In this document: positions 43,309 to 53,400 of the stretch, piece after piece
Numbering within the stretch: the first letter of the stretch is position 1
How the letters are laid out: the number at the start of each line of letters is the position of its first letter
Assembly (NCBI RefSeq): GCF_019972155.1
Contig: NZ_BOVL01000004.1
Coordinates: forward strand, 62,001 to 126,000
Length of the DNA: 64,000 nucleotides
Source of the DNA: Bradyrhizobium sp. RD5-C2
GTDB lineage: Bacteria; Pseudomonadota; Alphaproteobacteria; Rhizobiales; Xanthobacteraceae
Direction of reading: 5' to 3'
Notes under the pieces: model-generated
What the model was told of the DNA's origin: nothing
Seen by the model: the letters and a program-made list of their open reading frames with translations, nothing else
Database searches by the model: none
Program-made: the position numbers and the translations under genes

Positions 43309-44480
43309 CGTCAGCCATGGAATTTCGCCGGCCCGTGCCCACCGACGGCGAGGCCATCCTCAACGCGCTGCCCAATCCGGTGCTGCTGGTCGCCCCCGAC
43401 GGACGGATCGTCGATGCCAACATCGCCGCCGAATCCTTCTTCGAGATCTCGACGCAGTTCTTGCGCCGGCAGTCGCTGAAGGAGCTGGTGCCGTTCGGCA
43501 GCCCGCTGCTCGCGCTGATCGAGCAGGTTCGGGCGAGCGGCTCGCCGGTCAACGAATACAAGGTCGATCTCGGCACGCCGCGGATCGGCGGCGATCGTCA
43601 GGTCGACCTGCACGTCGCGCCGCTGACCGAGCGGCCCGGGCATATCGTGGTGATGCTGCAGGAGCGCACCATCGCCGACAAGATGGATCGCCAGCTCACC
43701 CATCGCAGCGCGGCGCGCTCGGTGATCGCGCTGGCCGCGATGCTCGCCCATGAGATCAAGAATCCGCTGTCGGGCATCCGCGGCGCCGCGCAGCTCCTCG
43801 AGCAGCAGGCTTCCTCAGAGGATAGGCTGCTGACGCGGCTGATCTGCGACGAGGCAGACCGCATCGTGACGCTGGTCGACCGCATGGAAGTGTTCGGCGA
43901 CGACCGTCCGGTGGCGCGTGGCCCGGTCAATATCCATTCCGTGCTCGACCATGTGAAGCGGCTGGCGCAATCGGGCTTTGCCCGCAACGTCCGCTTCATT
44001 GAGGACTATGATCCGTCGCTGCCGCCGGTGCTCGCCAATCAGGACCAGCTGATCCAGGTGTTCCTCAACCTCGTGAAGAACGCGGCTGAAGCGGTCGCCG
44101 ATCTCGGCACCGATGCGGAGATCCACCTCACCACGGCGTTCCGGCCGGGCGTGCGACTGTCGGTGCCGGGCAAGAAATCGCGGGTCTCGCTGCCGCTGGA
44201 GTTCTGCGTCAAGGACAACGGTTCAGGCGTGCCGGAAGACCTGCTGCCGAACCTGTTCGATCCCTTCGTCACAACCAAGCAGACCGGCAGCGGGCTTGGC
44301 CTCGCGCTGGTCGCCAAGATCGTCGGCGATCACGGCGGCATCATCGAATGCGAGTCGCAGCCGCGCAAAACCACCTTCCGCGTGCTGATGCCGATGTACA
44401 CCGCCGCCAAACAACACGACCAAAGCAACCGCGATGACGTTCCGGGTACGTCCTCGCCTGCCTCTCAGGATACACGATGA
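43305..44480 (+). CDS. ntrB: Nitrogen regulation sensor kinase NtrB
   Basis: A 391-residue soluble histidine kinase/phosphatase that, with PII, sets NtrC phosphorylation according to nitrogen status. The N-terminal PAS domain is [30 protein letters not shown]. The phosphoacceptor is H149 in [11 protein letters not shown]. The ATP-binding domain has [12 protein letters not shown] (N box), [12 protein letters not shown] (G1) and [10 protein letters not shown] (G2). Its start overlaps dusB by ATGA, and ntrC follows after nine bases. Confidence 0.95.
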   Translation: MTSAMEFRRPVPTDGEAILNALPNPVLLVAPDGRIVDANIAAESFFEISTQFLRRQSLKELVPFGSPLLALIEQVRASGSPVNEYKVDLGTPRIGGDRQVDLHVAPLTERPGHIVVMLQERTIADKMDRQLTHRSAARSVIALAAMLAHEIKNPLSGIRGAAQLLEQQASSEDRLLTRLICDEADRIVTLVDRMEVFGDDRPVARGPVNIHSVLDHVKRLAQSGFARNVRFIEDYDPSLPPVLANQDQLIQVFLNLVKNAAEAVADLGTDAEIHLTTAFRPGVRLSVPGKKSRVSLPLEFCVKDNGSGVPEDLLPNLFDPFVTTKQTGSGLGLALVAKIVGDHGGIIECESQPRKTTFRVLMPMYTAAKQHDQSNRDDVPGTSSPASQDTR

Positions 44481-44489
44481 GGAACACCA

Positions 44490-45932
<1,443 letters not shown>

Positions 45933-46122
45933 GACCGACGGGGCGGGGCGCAAGCCCGGCTTCAAGCCTCGCTACCGTTATTGAGTAGTCACAAATGGTT
46001 TTGAGGGACACGGCGCCGCACCGCGGTTTGCGCCGCGGAAATGTCGCAATTCGGCAACATTGTGATATGATTGCATCAGTTCGCAATTCCCGCGGGCGAT
46101 CGCTTTCAGCTCAATTGCCGGT

Positions 46123-48591
46123 ATGACCAGCGCAGACACCACCGCTTCAACGTTACACGCGTCCCCGGCTGAGCCCAATGTAGAGGCGCGGGGCTTCCCG
46201 CTGCGGCGCTGGCTGGCACCGTTCGCCGTGGCGATCGCGCTGTTGTCCGGCTTCCTCACCTTCGTGGTGCTGACCGGCCTGACCCCGATCGAGCCGACCT
46301 CCGAGGTCGTGCGCTCCTTCCTGATGATCAATGCCGCCACGATCCTGCTGCTGGTCGGCATCATCGTCCGGGAAGTCTGGCAGATGGTGCAGGCGAGGCG
46401 GCGGGGCCGGGCAGCGGCACGGCTGCATGTCCAGATCGTCGGCCTGTTCTCGGTGATTGCGGTGCTGCCCGCCGTGCTGGTGTCGATCGTCGCCAACGTC
46501 ACCATCGAGCGTGGCCTCGACCGGCTGTTCTCTGGCCCCACCAAGCAGGTGATCCAGAACTCGCTGACGATTGCCAGCGCCTACATGCAGGAGCATGCGC
46601 AGCTCATCAACGGCGACACGCTGGCGATGGCCAACGATCTCGCCCATGCGCGGCCGCTCTACGACCAGGATCGCATGACGTTCCTGCAGCTGATGACGGC
46701 CGGCGCCGAGTCCCGCAACCTGCCGGTCGCGGTGCTGATGGACAAGGACGGCAAGATCGTCGCCAGCGCCGAAACCGGCGTTCGCCTGAACTACGAGGCG
46801 CCGCCGCCGGACATCCTCAAGGACATCAACGAGACCGAGCCGAAGATCTCGGTCTTCCCCGAAAACTACGTCGCTTCCGTGGTCCGCCTGCGGGCCTATG
46901 ACGACATGTTCCTGTACGTGGCGCGTCTGCTCGATCCGGCCGTCGTCGCCCAGCTCAAGCAGACCCAGACCAGCGCCGCCGAATATGCCCAGCTCGAGAC
47001 CCGAAGGCTTGGCATCCAGGTGGCGTTCGCGCTGATGTTCGCGGTGATCGCGCTGACCATCCTGATGGCCTCGGTGCTGATTGGCCTCAACTTCGCCAAC
47101 GGGCTGGTGTCGCCGATCCGCCAGCTGATGGGTGCGGCGAGCGAGGTCTCGACCGGCAACCTCAATGTCCAGGTGCCGGTCCACAAGTCGGCAAGCGACC
47201 TCGCGCTGCTCGGCGAAATCTTCAACAAGATGACCCAGGAGCTGCGCACCCAGCGCAACGAGCTGGTCGATGCCAGCGAGACCATCGACAGCCGACGCCG
47301 CTTCATCGAAGCGGTGCTGTCGTCGGCCAGCGCCGGGATCATCGGGGTCGACGCCTCAGGCACTATCGGCGTCCTTAATCGGTCGGCGGAGAAGCTGATC
47401 GGGCATGCCGAGTCGGAGACGCTCGGCCATCCGCTCTCGGACGTGCTGCCCGAGCTCGACGAGATGATGAAGACGGCGCGCGAAGGCACTCAGCGCCTGG
47501 TTCAGGGGCAGGTCACGATCCTGCGCGACGGCAATGAGCGCAATCTGTCGGTTCGCGTCTCGGCCGAGCAGACCAGCCAGTCGCGCGACAGCTACATCAT
47601 CACGCTCGATGACATCACCGAATTGGTGTCGGCGCAGCGCACCTCGGCCTGGGGCGACGTCGCCCGCCGCATCGCCCACGAGATCAAGAACCCGCTGACC
47701 CCGATCCAGCTCTCGGCCGAGCGGATCCGCCGCAAGTTCGGCAAGACCATCACTGAGGAGAAGGACAAGTCGATCTTCGAGCAGTGCACCGATACCATCG
47801 TGCGCCAGGTCGACGACATCAGGCGCATGGTCGACGAGTTCTCGCGCTTTGCGCGGATGCCCAAGCCCGTGATCGAGGGTGAGGACGTCGCCGACGTGGT
47901 CAAGCAGGCGGTGTTCCTGATGAAGGTCGCGCATCCCGATCTCGACATCGAGGCCGAAATCAAGCAGTCGCCGCTGCCGGCGCAGTTCGACCGCCGGCTG
48001 ATCTCGCAGGCGCTGACCAACATCATCAAGAACGCGACCGAGGCGATCGAGCAGGTCCCGCGCGAGGAGCTCGGCAAGGGCCGCATCGACGTCGTCGCGC
48101 AGCGCGAGGGCGACGATATCCTGATCGATGTCGTCGACAACGGCATCGGCCTGCCCAAGGTCGCCCGTGCGCGGCTGCTCGAGCCCTATGTCACGACGCG
48201 GGCGAAGGGCACCGGGCTTGGACTGGCGATCGTCGGCCGCGTTCTGGAGGACCATGGCGGCCGCATCGAGCTCAAGGACGCCTCCGATTTCCGCGAGGGC
48301 CAGCGCGGTGCCTGGATGCGTCTGCGCTTTTCCGTCACGGGCCAGGCGGCCAAGCCGGAGAACAAGCCCGAGAGCAAGGAACAAAAGCCGGACGTGAAAT
48401 CATCCGACCCGGACGGTGAAAAAAATCCGCCGCAAGAGCCGACCAACGGCCCGGCACAGGCGACCAACAATGAACCAAAAATTCAAGAGCCGATCCAAGA
48501 ACCCAACAAGCAAGAACCCAATAACCAAGAGCCAAATGCGCAAGAGCCAAGAAGCCAACAGCCAAGAATCAAAGCCGCGACGGGCGACTGA
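46123..48591 (+). CDS. ntrY: Membrane sensor kinase NtrY
   Basis: An 822-residue histidine kinase. It has about three N-terminal transmembrane helices (31-53, 66-83, 104-124), a periplasmic sensor part, another helix near 300-320, a HAMP domain (SPIRQLMGAASEVSTGN), a PAS domain (400-500), the phosphoacceptor H519 in [13 protein letters not shown], and an ATPase domain with VDNGIGLP and AKGTGLGLAIV. After residue 740 comes an unusual 82-residue Pro/Glu/Gln/Asn/Lys tail made of imperfect repeats. It partners NtrX, 17 bases downstream, in nitrogen/redox control. Confidence 0.94.
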   Translation: MTSADTTASTLHASPAEPNVEARGFPLRRWLAPFAVAIALLSGFLTFVVLTGLTPIEPTSEVVRSFLMINAATILLLVGIIVREVWQMVQARRRGRAAARLHVQIVGLFSVIAVLPAVLVSIVANVTIERGLDRLFSGPTKQVIQNSLTIASAYMQEHAQLINGDTLAMANDLAHARPLYDQDRMTFLQLMTAGAESRNLPVAVLMDKDGKIVASAETGVRLNYEAPPPDILKDINETEPKISVFPENYVASVVRLRAYDDMFLYVARLLDPAVVAQLKQTQTSAAEYAQLETRRLGIQVAFALMFAVIALTILMASVLIGLNFANGLVSPIRQLMGAASEVSTGNLNVQVPVHKSASDLALLGEIFNKMTQELRTQRNELVDASETIDSRRRFIEAVLSSASAGIIGVDASGTIGVLNRSAEKLIGHAESETLGHPLSDVLPELDEMMKTAREGTQRLVQGQVTILRDGNERNLSVRVSAEQTSQSRDSYIITLDDITELVSAQRTSAWGDVARRIAHEIKNPLTPIQLSAERIRRKFGKTITEEKDKSIFEQCTDTIVRQVDDIRRMVDEFSRFARMPKPVIEGEDVADVVKQAVFLMKVAHPDLDIEAEIKQSPLPAQFDRRLISQALTNIIKNATEAIEQVPREELGKGRIDVVAQREGDDILIDVVDNGIGLPKVARARLLEPYVTTRAKGTGLGLAIVGRVLEDHGGRIELKDASDFREGQRGAWMRLRFSVTGQAAKPENKPESKEQKPDVKSSDPDGEKNPPQEPTNGPAQATNNEPKIQEPIQEPNKQEPNNQEPNAQEPRSQQPRIKAATGD

Positions 48592-48608
48592 CAACGCAGG
48601 TGTAACCC

Positions 48609-49979
48609 ATGGCAAGTGACATTCTGATTGTCGACGACGAAGCAGACATTCGCGACCTCGTTGCGGGTATCCTGGACGATGAGGGGTTTTCCACGCGCAC
48701 CGCGCGCGACAGCGATTCGGCGCTTGCCGAGATCGCCAACCGCCGCCCGAACCTGGTCTTCCTCGACATCTGGCTGCAGGGCTCCAAGCTCGACGGCCTG
48801 CAACTGCTCGAGCAGATCAAGAAGGACAATGCCGATCTGCCGGTCGTGATGATCTCCGGCCACGGCAACATCGAAACCGCCGTCGCCGCGATCAAGCGCG
48901 GCGCCTATGACTTCATCGAGAAGCCGTTCAAGTCGGACCGGCTGATCCTGGTCGCGACGCGGGCGCTGGAGACCTCGCGGCTCAAGCGTGAGGTGAAGGA
49001 GCTCAAGCAACTGGCGCCCGCGGCGAGCGTCCTGACCGGCCGCTCGGCCTGCATGAATCAGCTGCGCCAGACCATCGACCGCGCCGCCAAAGCCAACAGC
49101 CGCATCCTGATCGTCGGTCCTTCCGGCGCCGGCAAGGAACTTGCCGCGCGCATGCTGCACCATGCGTCAGGGCGCGCCGAGGGGCCGTTCGTGGTGATCA
49201 ATGCGGCCGCGATCACGCCGGAACGCATGGAGATCGAGCTGTTCGGCATCGAGGGATCGAACGGCGAGCAGCAGCGCAAGGCCGGCGCGCTCGAGGAGGC
49301 GCATGGCGGCACGCTGTTCATCGACGAGATCGCGGATATGCCGCGCGAGACCCAGAACAAGATTCTGCGCGTGCTGGTCGATCAGACCTTCCAGCGCCAG
49401 GGTGGCACCGGCAAGGTCCATGTCGACGTCCGCATCATCTCCTCGACCGCGCGCAACCTCGAGGAGGAGATCGCGGCGGGCCGCTTCCGCGAGGATCTCT
49501 ATCATCGGCTCTCGGTAGTGCCGATCCGAGTGCCGCCGCTGTCGGAGCGCCGCGAGGACATCCCCGAGCTGATCGACTATTTCATGGACCAGATATCGGC
49601 GGCCACCGGCCTGCCGAAGCGGCAGATCGGACAGGACGCGATGGCCGTGCTGCAGTCGCATGTCTGGCCGGGCAACGTCCGCCAGCTCCGCAACAATGTC
49701 GAGCGCGTGATGATCCTGGCCGGCGGCGGTCCGGAGGCGATCATCACTGCCGATATGCTGCCGCAGGACGTCGGCTCGATGGTGCCGGCGATGCCGACCT
49801 CCAACAATGGCGAGCACATCATGGGCCTGCCGCTGCGCGAGGCGCGCGAAGTGTTCGAGCGCGATTATCTGATCGCCCAGATCAGCCGCTTCTCCGGCAA
49901 CATCTCGCGCACCGCGGAGTTCGTCGGCATGGAACGCTCGGCGCTGCATCGCAAGCTGAAGGCGCTCGGGGTCGGCTGA
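48609..49979 (+). CDS. ntrX: Response regulator NtrX
   Basis: A 456-residue NtrC-family regulator paired with NtrY. The receiver domain has phosphoacceptor D53 ([10 protein letters not shown]). The AAA+ domain has Walker A GPSGAGKE (170-177) and [24 protein letters not shown]. The sigma-54 contact loop GAFTGA is missing: [22 protein letters not shown] stands in its place. The C-terminal Fis-type helix-turn-helix is [24 protein letters not shown]. It therefore probably regulates sigma-70 promoters rather than acting as a sigma-54 activator, as reported for other alphaproteobacterial NtrX proteins. Confidence 0.95.
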   Translation: MASDILIVDDEADIRDLVAGILDDEGFSTRTARDSDSALAEIANRRPNLVFLDIWLQGSKLDGLQLLEQIKKDNADLPVVMISGHGNIETAVAAIKRGAYDFIEKPFKSDRLILVATRALETSRLKREVKELKQLAPAASVLTGRSACMNQLRQTIDRAAKANSRILIVGPSGAGKELAARMLHHASGRAEGPFVVINAAAITPERMEIELFGIEGSNGEQQRKAGALEEAHGGTLFIDEIADMPRETQNKILRVLVDQTFQRQGGTGKVHVDVRIISSTARNLEEEIAAGRFREDLYHRLSVVPIRVPPLSERREDIPELIDYFMDQISAATGLPKRQIGQDAMAVLQSHVWPGNVRQLRNNVERVMILAGGGPEAIITADMLPQDVGSMVPAMPTSNNGEHIMGLPLREAREVFERDYLIAQISRFSGNISRTAEFVGMERSALHRKLKALGVG

Positions 49980-50024
49980 CCCCGAAACGCCTGACCCGAT
50001 ACGCCTGAGCCGGCACTCGCCGGT

Positions 50025-50075
50025 AGCCTGGCGCGAAGCCTCGGCGGTCACCCGCCGGGGAGGCAGAGCCAGGCT
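50025..50075 (+). other. Three-stem GC-rich hairpin downstream of ntrX
   Basis: AGCCTGGC (50025-50032) pairs with GCCAGGCT (50068-50075). Inside, GCCTC (50038-50042) pairs with GAGGC (50060-50064), and GGCGG (50043-50047) pairs with CCGCC (50052-50056) around the loop TCAC. That gives 18 base pairs in 51 bases. It could end the ntrYX transcript or be part of a larger structured RNA. No U-run follows. Confidence 0.55.
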
Positions 50076-50154
50076 CGGGTCCGGACGGGCCGGTGAGCGA
50101 GGCGAGGGCGGGGCCGGTACAACCGGGGGATTTATCCACTCCCTGCGAGAATAT

Positions 50155-50183
50155 TTGTCTCTTTCCCTGCGCTTTCTTAGAAT
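50155..50183 (+). promoter_or_regulatory. Strong sigma-70 promoter of hfq
   Basis: TTGTCT (50155-50160), 17 bases, TAGAAT (50178-50183). This is the best housekeeping promoter match in the window and predicts an hfq leader of about 178 bases. Confidence 0.7.
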
Positions 50184-50367
50184 TGCCACCGTGTTCCTAC
50201 CGACTGCTGCGCGAACCGGCTTGCCTAAAAACCGCGCGTGGCCTCTAATCCTACCGCTACGCCTGCCAGAGGGGGATCTCAGGGCAGGCGGGCAGCCGGA
50301 GGAGGCTCCGTCAGAGAGCCGCAACCGGTTCAATAAAAAAGAAGCACAAGCTTGCGGGACAAAAACA

Positions 50368-50616
50368 ATGGCGGCAGACCGCGCACAAAATCTACAAGAC
50401 ACCTTCCTTAATCACGTTCGTAAAACAAAAACGCCACTGACGATATTTCTGGTCAACGGGGTAAAGCTGCAGGGCATTGTCACATGGTTCGACAATTTCT
50501 GCTTGCTGCTGCGGCGCGACGGTCACTCGCAGCTTGTCTACAAGCACGCGATCTCGACCATCATGCCCGGCGCTCCGATTCAGCTGTTCGAAGGTGGTGA
50601 GGACGCACCGGCTTGA
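50368..50616 (+). CDS. hfq: RNA chaperone Hfq
   Basis: An 82-residue Sm-like RNA chaperone that pairs small RNAs with target mRNAs. The Sm1 motif is [32 protein letters not shown] and the Sm2 motif is [12 protein letters not shown]. Length is normal for rhizobia. The ATG at 50368 is the canonical start ([15 protein letters not shown]). The longer frame upstream is the untranslated leader. hflX follows after 11 bases, the usual hfq-hflX pair. Confidence 0.97.
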   Translation: MAADRAQNLQDTFLNHVRKTKTPLTIFLVNGVKLQGIVTWFDNFCLLLRRDGHSQLVYKHAISTIMPGAPIQLFEGGEDAPA

Positions 50617-50627
50617 GAGTGAACTGA

Positions 50628-52022
50628 TTGGAACCCTTCAATCCTGAAGGGGGCGCCGACCGGACCAAGTCTAGGCCCGGGTCGGCGGGGGACTTGAGCA
50701 CCGGGCGGGTGATCGTCATCGGCCCCTATCTGCGCATGCGTCGTGGCGACGGCGATGCGCAAACGGATTCCTCTGTCCGCGACTACGAAGCGCGAATCGA
50801 GGAAGCCGCCGGCCTCGCCGGCGCGATCGACCTCACCGTGGTGGAATCCGTCGTAGCGCCGATCAGCCAGATCCGGCCCGCGACCTATCTCGGCAAGGGC
50901 AAGGTCGAGGAGATCAACGGCCTCGTCGCCGGCGACAAGGTCGAGCTCGTGGTGATGGATTGCGCACTGTCGCCGATCCAGCAGCGCAATCTCGAGAAGG
51001 CCTGGAGCACCAAGGTGCTCGACCGCACCGGCCTGATCCTGGAAATCTTCGGCCGCCGCGCCAAGACCAAGGAAGGCGCGTTGCAGGTCGAGCTCGCCCA
51101 TCTCAACTACCAGCGCAGCCGCCTGGTGCGGTCGTGGACCCATCTCGAGCGGCAGCGCGGCGGCTTCGGCTTCATGGGCGGCCCCGGTGAAACCCAGATC
51201 GAGGCTGACCGCCGCCTGATTGGCGACCGCATCACGCGGCTTGAGAACGAGCTGAAGAAGGTACAGGCGACACGGCGGCTGCATCGCGCCGGACGCCAGC
51301 GCGTGCCGTACCGCGTCGTCGCGCTGGTCGGCTACACCAATGCCGGCAAATCGACCCTGTTCAATCGCCTGACGCGCGCCGACGTGCAGGCCGCCGACAT
51401 GCTGTTTGCGACGCTCGACCCGACCTTGCGCGCGCTCAACCTGCCGCATGGCGGCAAGGCGATGCTGTCGGATACGGTCGGCTTCATCTCCAATCTGCCG
51501 ACCCAGCTCGTGGCCGCGTTCCGCGCCACGCTGGAGGAGGTGCTGGAGGCCGACATCATCCTGCACGTCCGCGACATCTCCCACGAGGATGCGGAGGCGC
51601 AGGAGCGCGACGTCGAGGCGGTGCTGCACCAGCTCGGCATCGATCCCGACGCCGACGGCGGCCAGCGCATCATCGAGGTTTGGAACAAGATCGATCGGTT
51701 CGATCCGGAGGAACGGGACAATCTGCGCAACATCGCCGCGCGCCGGCCGCCGGAGCGGCCGTGCTTCCTGGTCTCGGCCGTCACAGGCGAGGGGATCGAG
51801 GAGCTTCTGGCCGCGATCGAGGATCGACTCGCGGCCAAGCGCATCACGCTCAATCTTTCGATCGATGCCTCCGACGGCGCCGGCATCAGCTGGCTGCATC
51901 GCAATGCCGAGGTCCTGAACAAGGAGCTCAATGGCGAGCGCTTCGACATGACGGTGCGGGTCGACGAGACCAAGCGCGACATCGTCATGTCACGATTCGA
52001 TGCTCTTCCGCACGGGACGTAA
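50628..52022 (+). CDS. hflX: Ribosome-associated GTPase HflX
   Basis: A 464-residue GTPase that splits or rescues stalled ribosomes under stress. The N-terminal HflX domain has RPATYLGKGKVEEINGLV and LAHLNYQRSRLVRSWTHLERQRGGFGFMGGPGETQIE. The G domain has G1 GYTNAGKST, G3 DTVGFI and G4 NKID. The best start is a TTG at 50628, and no good ATG exists nearby. Co-transcribed with hfq. Confidence 0.94.
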   Translation: MEPFNPEGGADRTKSRPGSAGDLSTGRVIVIGPYLRMRRGDGDAQTDSSVRDYEARIEEAAGLAGAIDLTVVESVVAPISQIRPATYLGKGKVEEINGLVAGDKVELVVMDCALSPIQQRNLEKAWSTKVLDRTGLILEIFGRRAKTKEGALQVELAHLNYQRSRLVRSWTHLERQRGGFGFMGGPGETQIEADRRLIGDRITRLENELKKVQATRRLHRAGRQRVPYRVVALVGYTNAGKSTLFNRLTRADVQAADMLFATLDPTLRALNLPHGGKAMLSDTVGFISNLPTQLVAAFRATLEEVLEADIILHVRDISHEDAEAQERDVEAVLHQLGIDPDADGGQRIIEVWNKIDRFDPEERDNLRNIAARRPPERPCFLVSAVTGEGIEELLAAIEDRLAAKRITLNLSIDASDGAGISWLHRNAEVLNKELNGERFDMTVRVDETKRDIVMSRFDALPHGT

Positions 52023-52057
52023 CGTCCCGGACATCCGTGGCGGCAAGGGGGATCGAA

Positions 52058-53242
52058 GTGGGATCGATGTTCAATCGTCGAGCATTTCTCGGCGGCGGCC
52101 TGGCGAGCGCCGCGGTCGCGGGCATTTCAACGCGTGGAGCCGCCGACAACGCTGCTTTCGTCGATGCCCCCGCGCTCCGGCCGGTCCTTGCGCGTCCGGA
52201 TCGCATGTTTCGTGTCACCGTATGCCTCCGTCCGTTCCGCGCTGCCGGTCCGCGCATCGAGGCGGAATGGATCGACAGCAAATATGTCGTCCACAATTAC
52301 GGACACGGCGGCAGCGGCTGGTCGCTGTCCTGGGGCGCCGCGCAGGAGGCCGTGCCGCTCGCTTTGCAGTTGAGCGCGCGCAACGTCGCCGTCCTCGGCG
52401 CCGGCGCGATCGGTCTGACGACGGCGATCACCGCCCAGCGGATGGGCGCGACTGTCACGATCTACGCCAAGGAGCGCTTCCCGCAGGTGCGCTCGGCGCG
52501 TGCGACCGGGGACTGGTCGCCGGATTCGCGGATCGCGATGGAAGCAGACGTCACGCCGGACTTTGCCGACCGCTGGGAGCGGATGGCGCGCACGACCTTT
52601 GCCACCCATCAAAGCTATCTCGGGCTTGCCGGCAATCCGATCGAATGGACGGATCGCTATTTGCTCTCCGACGACGCGCCCGACGCCGACGGCCGTCCGC
52701 ACCGACGCCAGCATGCCGCGGGCGACGGCCAGAAGAAATTCCTCGAATTGCGCGGCCAGATCAGGTCGCTGACGCCGCGATGGGACTTGCTGGCCGCCGG
52801 ATCAAATCCGTTTCCCGCGCCATACGCCTGGAAGAGCGCCTCGCTCACCTACAACGTCACGGATCTCTACCGTCAACTCGAGGCGGAGTTTCAGCGCGCC
52901 GGGGGGCTGCTCGTGCCGATCGAGCTGCACACGCCGTCCGACCTTTCGAAGATCCGTGAGACCGTCATTGTCAACTGCACCGGCTACGGCGCCCGTGCGT
53001 TGTTTCGGGACGAGAGCATCGTTCCGGTGCGCGGCCAGATCGCCTGGCTCATTCCGCAGCCGGATGTCAATTACGGCGTCTTCTACCGTAACCTCAGCGT
53101 CCTCGGCCGACGCGACGGCATCGTCGTCCAGCCGCTCGGCGAAAGCGACTATTTCGGCTTCAACGACGACAACGAGACGCCGGATCTCGCCGCCGCGCGC
53201 CAGGCAGTGGAAGACGCAGCGAAACTGTTCAGCCGGGCCTGA
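52058..53242 (+). CDS. Tat-exported DAAO-like flavoprotein with permuted domain order
   Basis: A 394-residue FAD oxidoreductase. The N-terminus carries a twin-arginine signal (NRRAFLGGGLASAAVAG). Next comes CLRPFR (about residues 56-61) and YVVHNYGHGGSGWSLSWGAAQEA, the block that is C-terminal in classical D-amino-acid oxidases. Only afterwards does the FAD-binding NVAVLGAGAIGLTTAITAQRMGATVTIY appear (GAGAIG about 114-119). The C-terminal half has IVNCTGYGARALF and VPVRGQIAWLI. The equivalent of the DAAO substrate-carboxylate arginine (in LRP) is present. The GTG at 52058 follows AAGGGGG. The ATG at 52067 is an alternative. Substrate is probably a D-amino acid, oxidised outside the cytoplasm, but this is inference. 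Confidence 0.8.
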   Translation: MGSMFNRRAFLGGGLASAAVAGISTRGAADNAAFVDAPALRPVLARPDRMFRVTVCLRPFRAAGPRIEAEWIDSKYVVHNYGHGGSGWSLSWGAAQEAVPLALQLSARNVAVLGAGAIGLTTAITAQRMGATVTIYAKERFPQVRSARATGDWSPDSRIAMEADVTPDFADRWERMARTTFATHQSYLGLAGNPIEWTDRYLLSDDAPDADGRPHRRQHAAGDGQKKFLELRGQIRSLTPRWDLLAAGSNPFPAPYAWKSASLTYNVTDLYRQLEAEFQRAGGLLVPIELHTPSDLSKIRETVIVNCTGYGARALFRDESIVPVRGQIAWLIPQPDVNYGVFYRNLSVLGRRDGIVVQPLGESDYFGFNDDNETPDLAAARQAVEDAAKLFSRA

Positions 53243-53400
53243 GCGGCCTTCCGGCACGGCACCTCGCAATTTCCCGAAATGTGACGACGCCGTGACGCGG
53301 CCTCACTCGACCGCGCCTGCGACGTGCCGCCGCACTTTCTGTTTGAAATCTGCGCCGCCTTGGTTCATTGCGCTGCTGGACGCAAAGCCGAGGCCGATCG

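Larger units (their letters stand above)
49980..50367. other. ntrX-hfq intergenic region with structured elements
   Basis: 388 bases without a gene. The left half (about 50005-50140) is extremely GC-rich and self-complementary, with a three-stem hairpin at 50025-50075. The right half contains the hfq promoter (50155-50183) and a leader of about 178 bases with further stems: GCCTGCC pairs with GGCAGGC, and GGAGGCTCC is a small palindrome. Confidence 0.6.
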
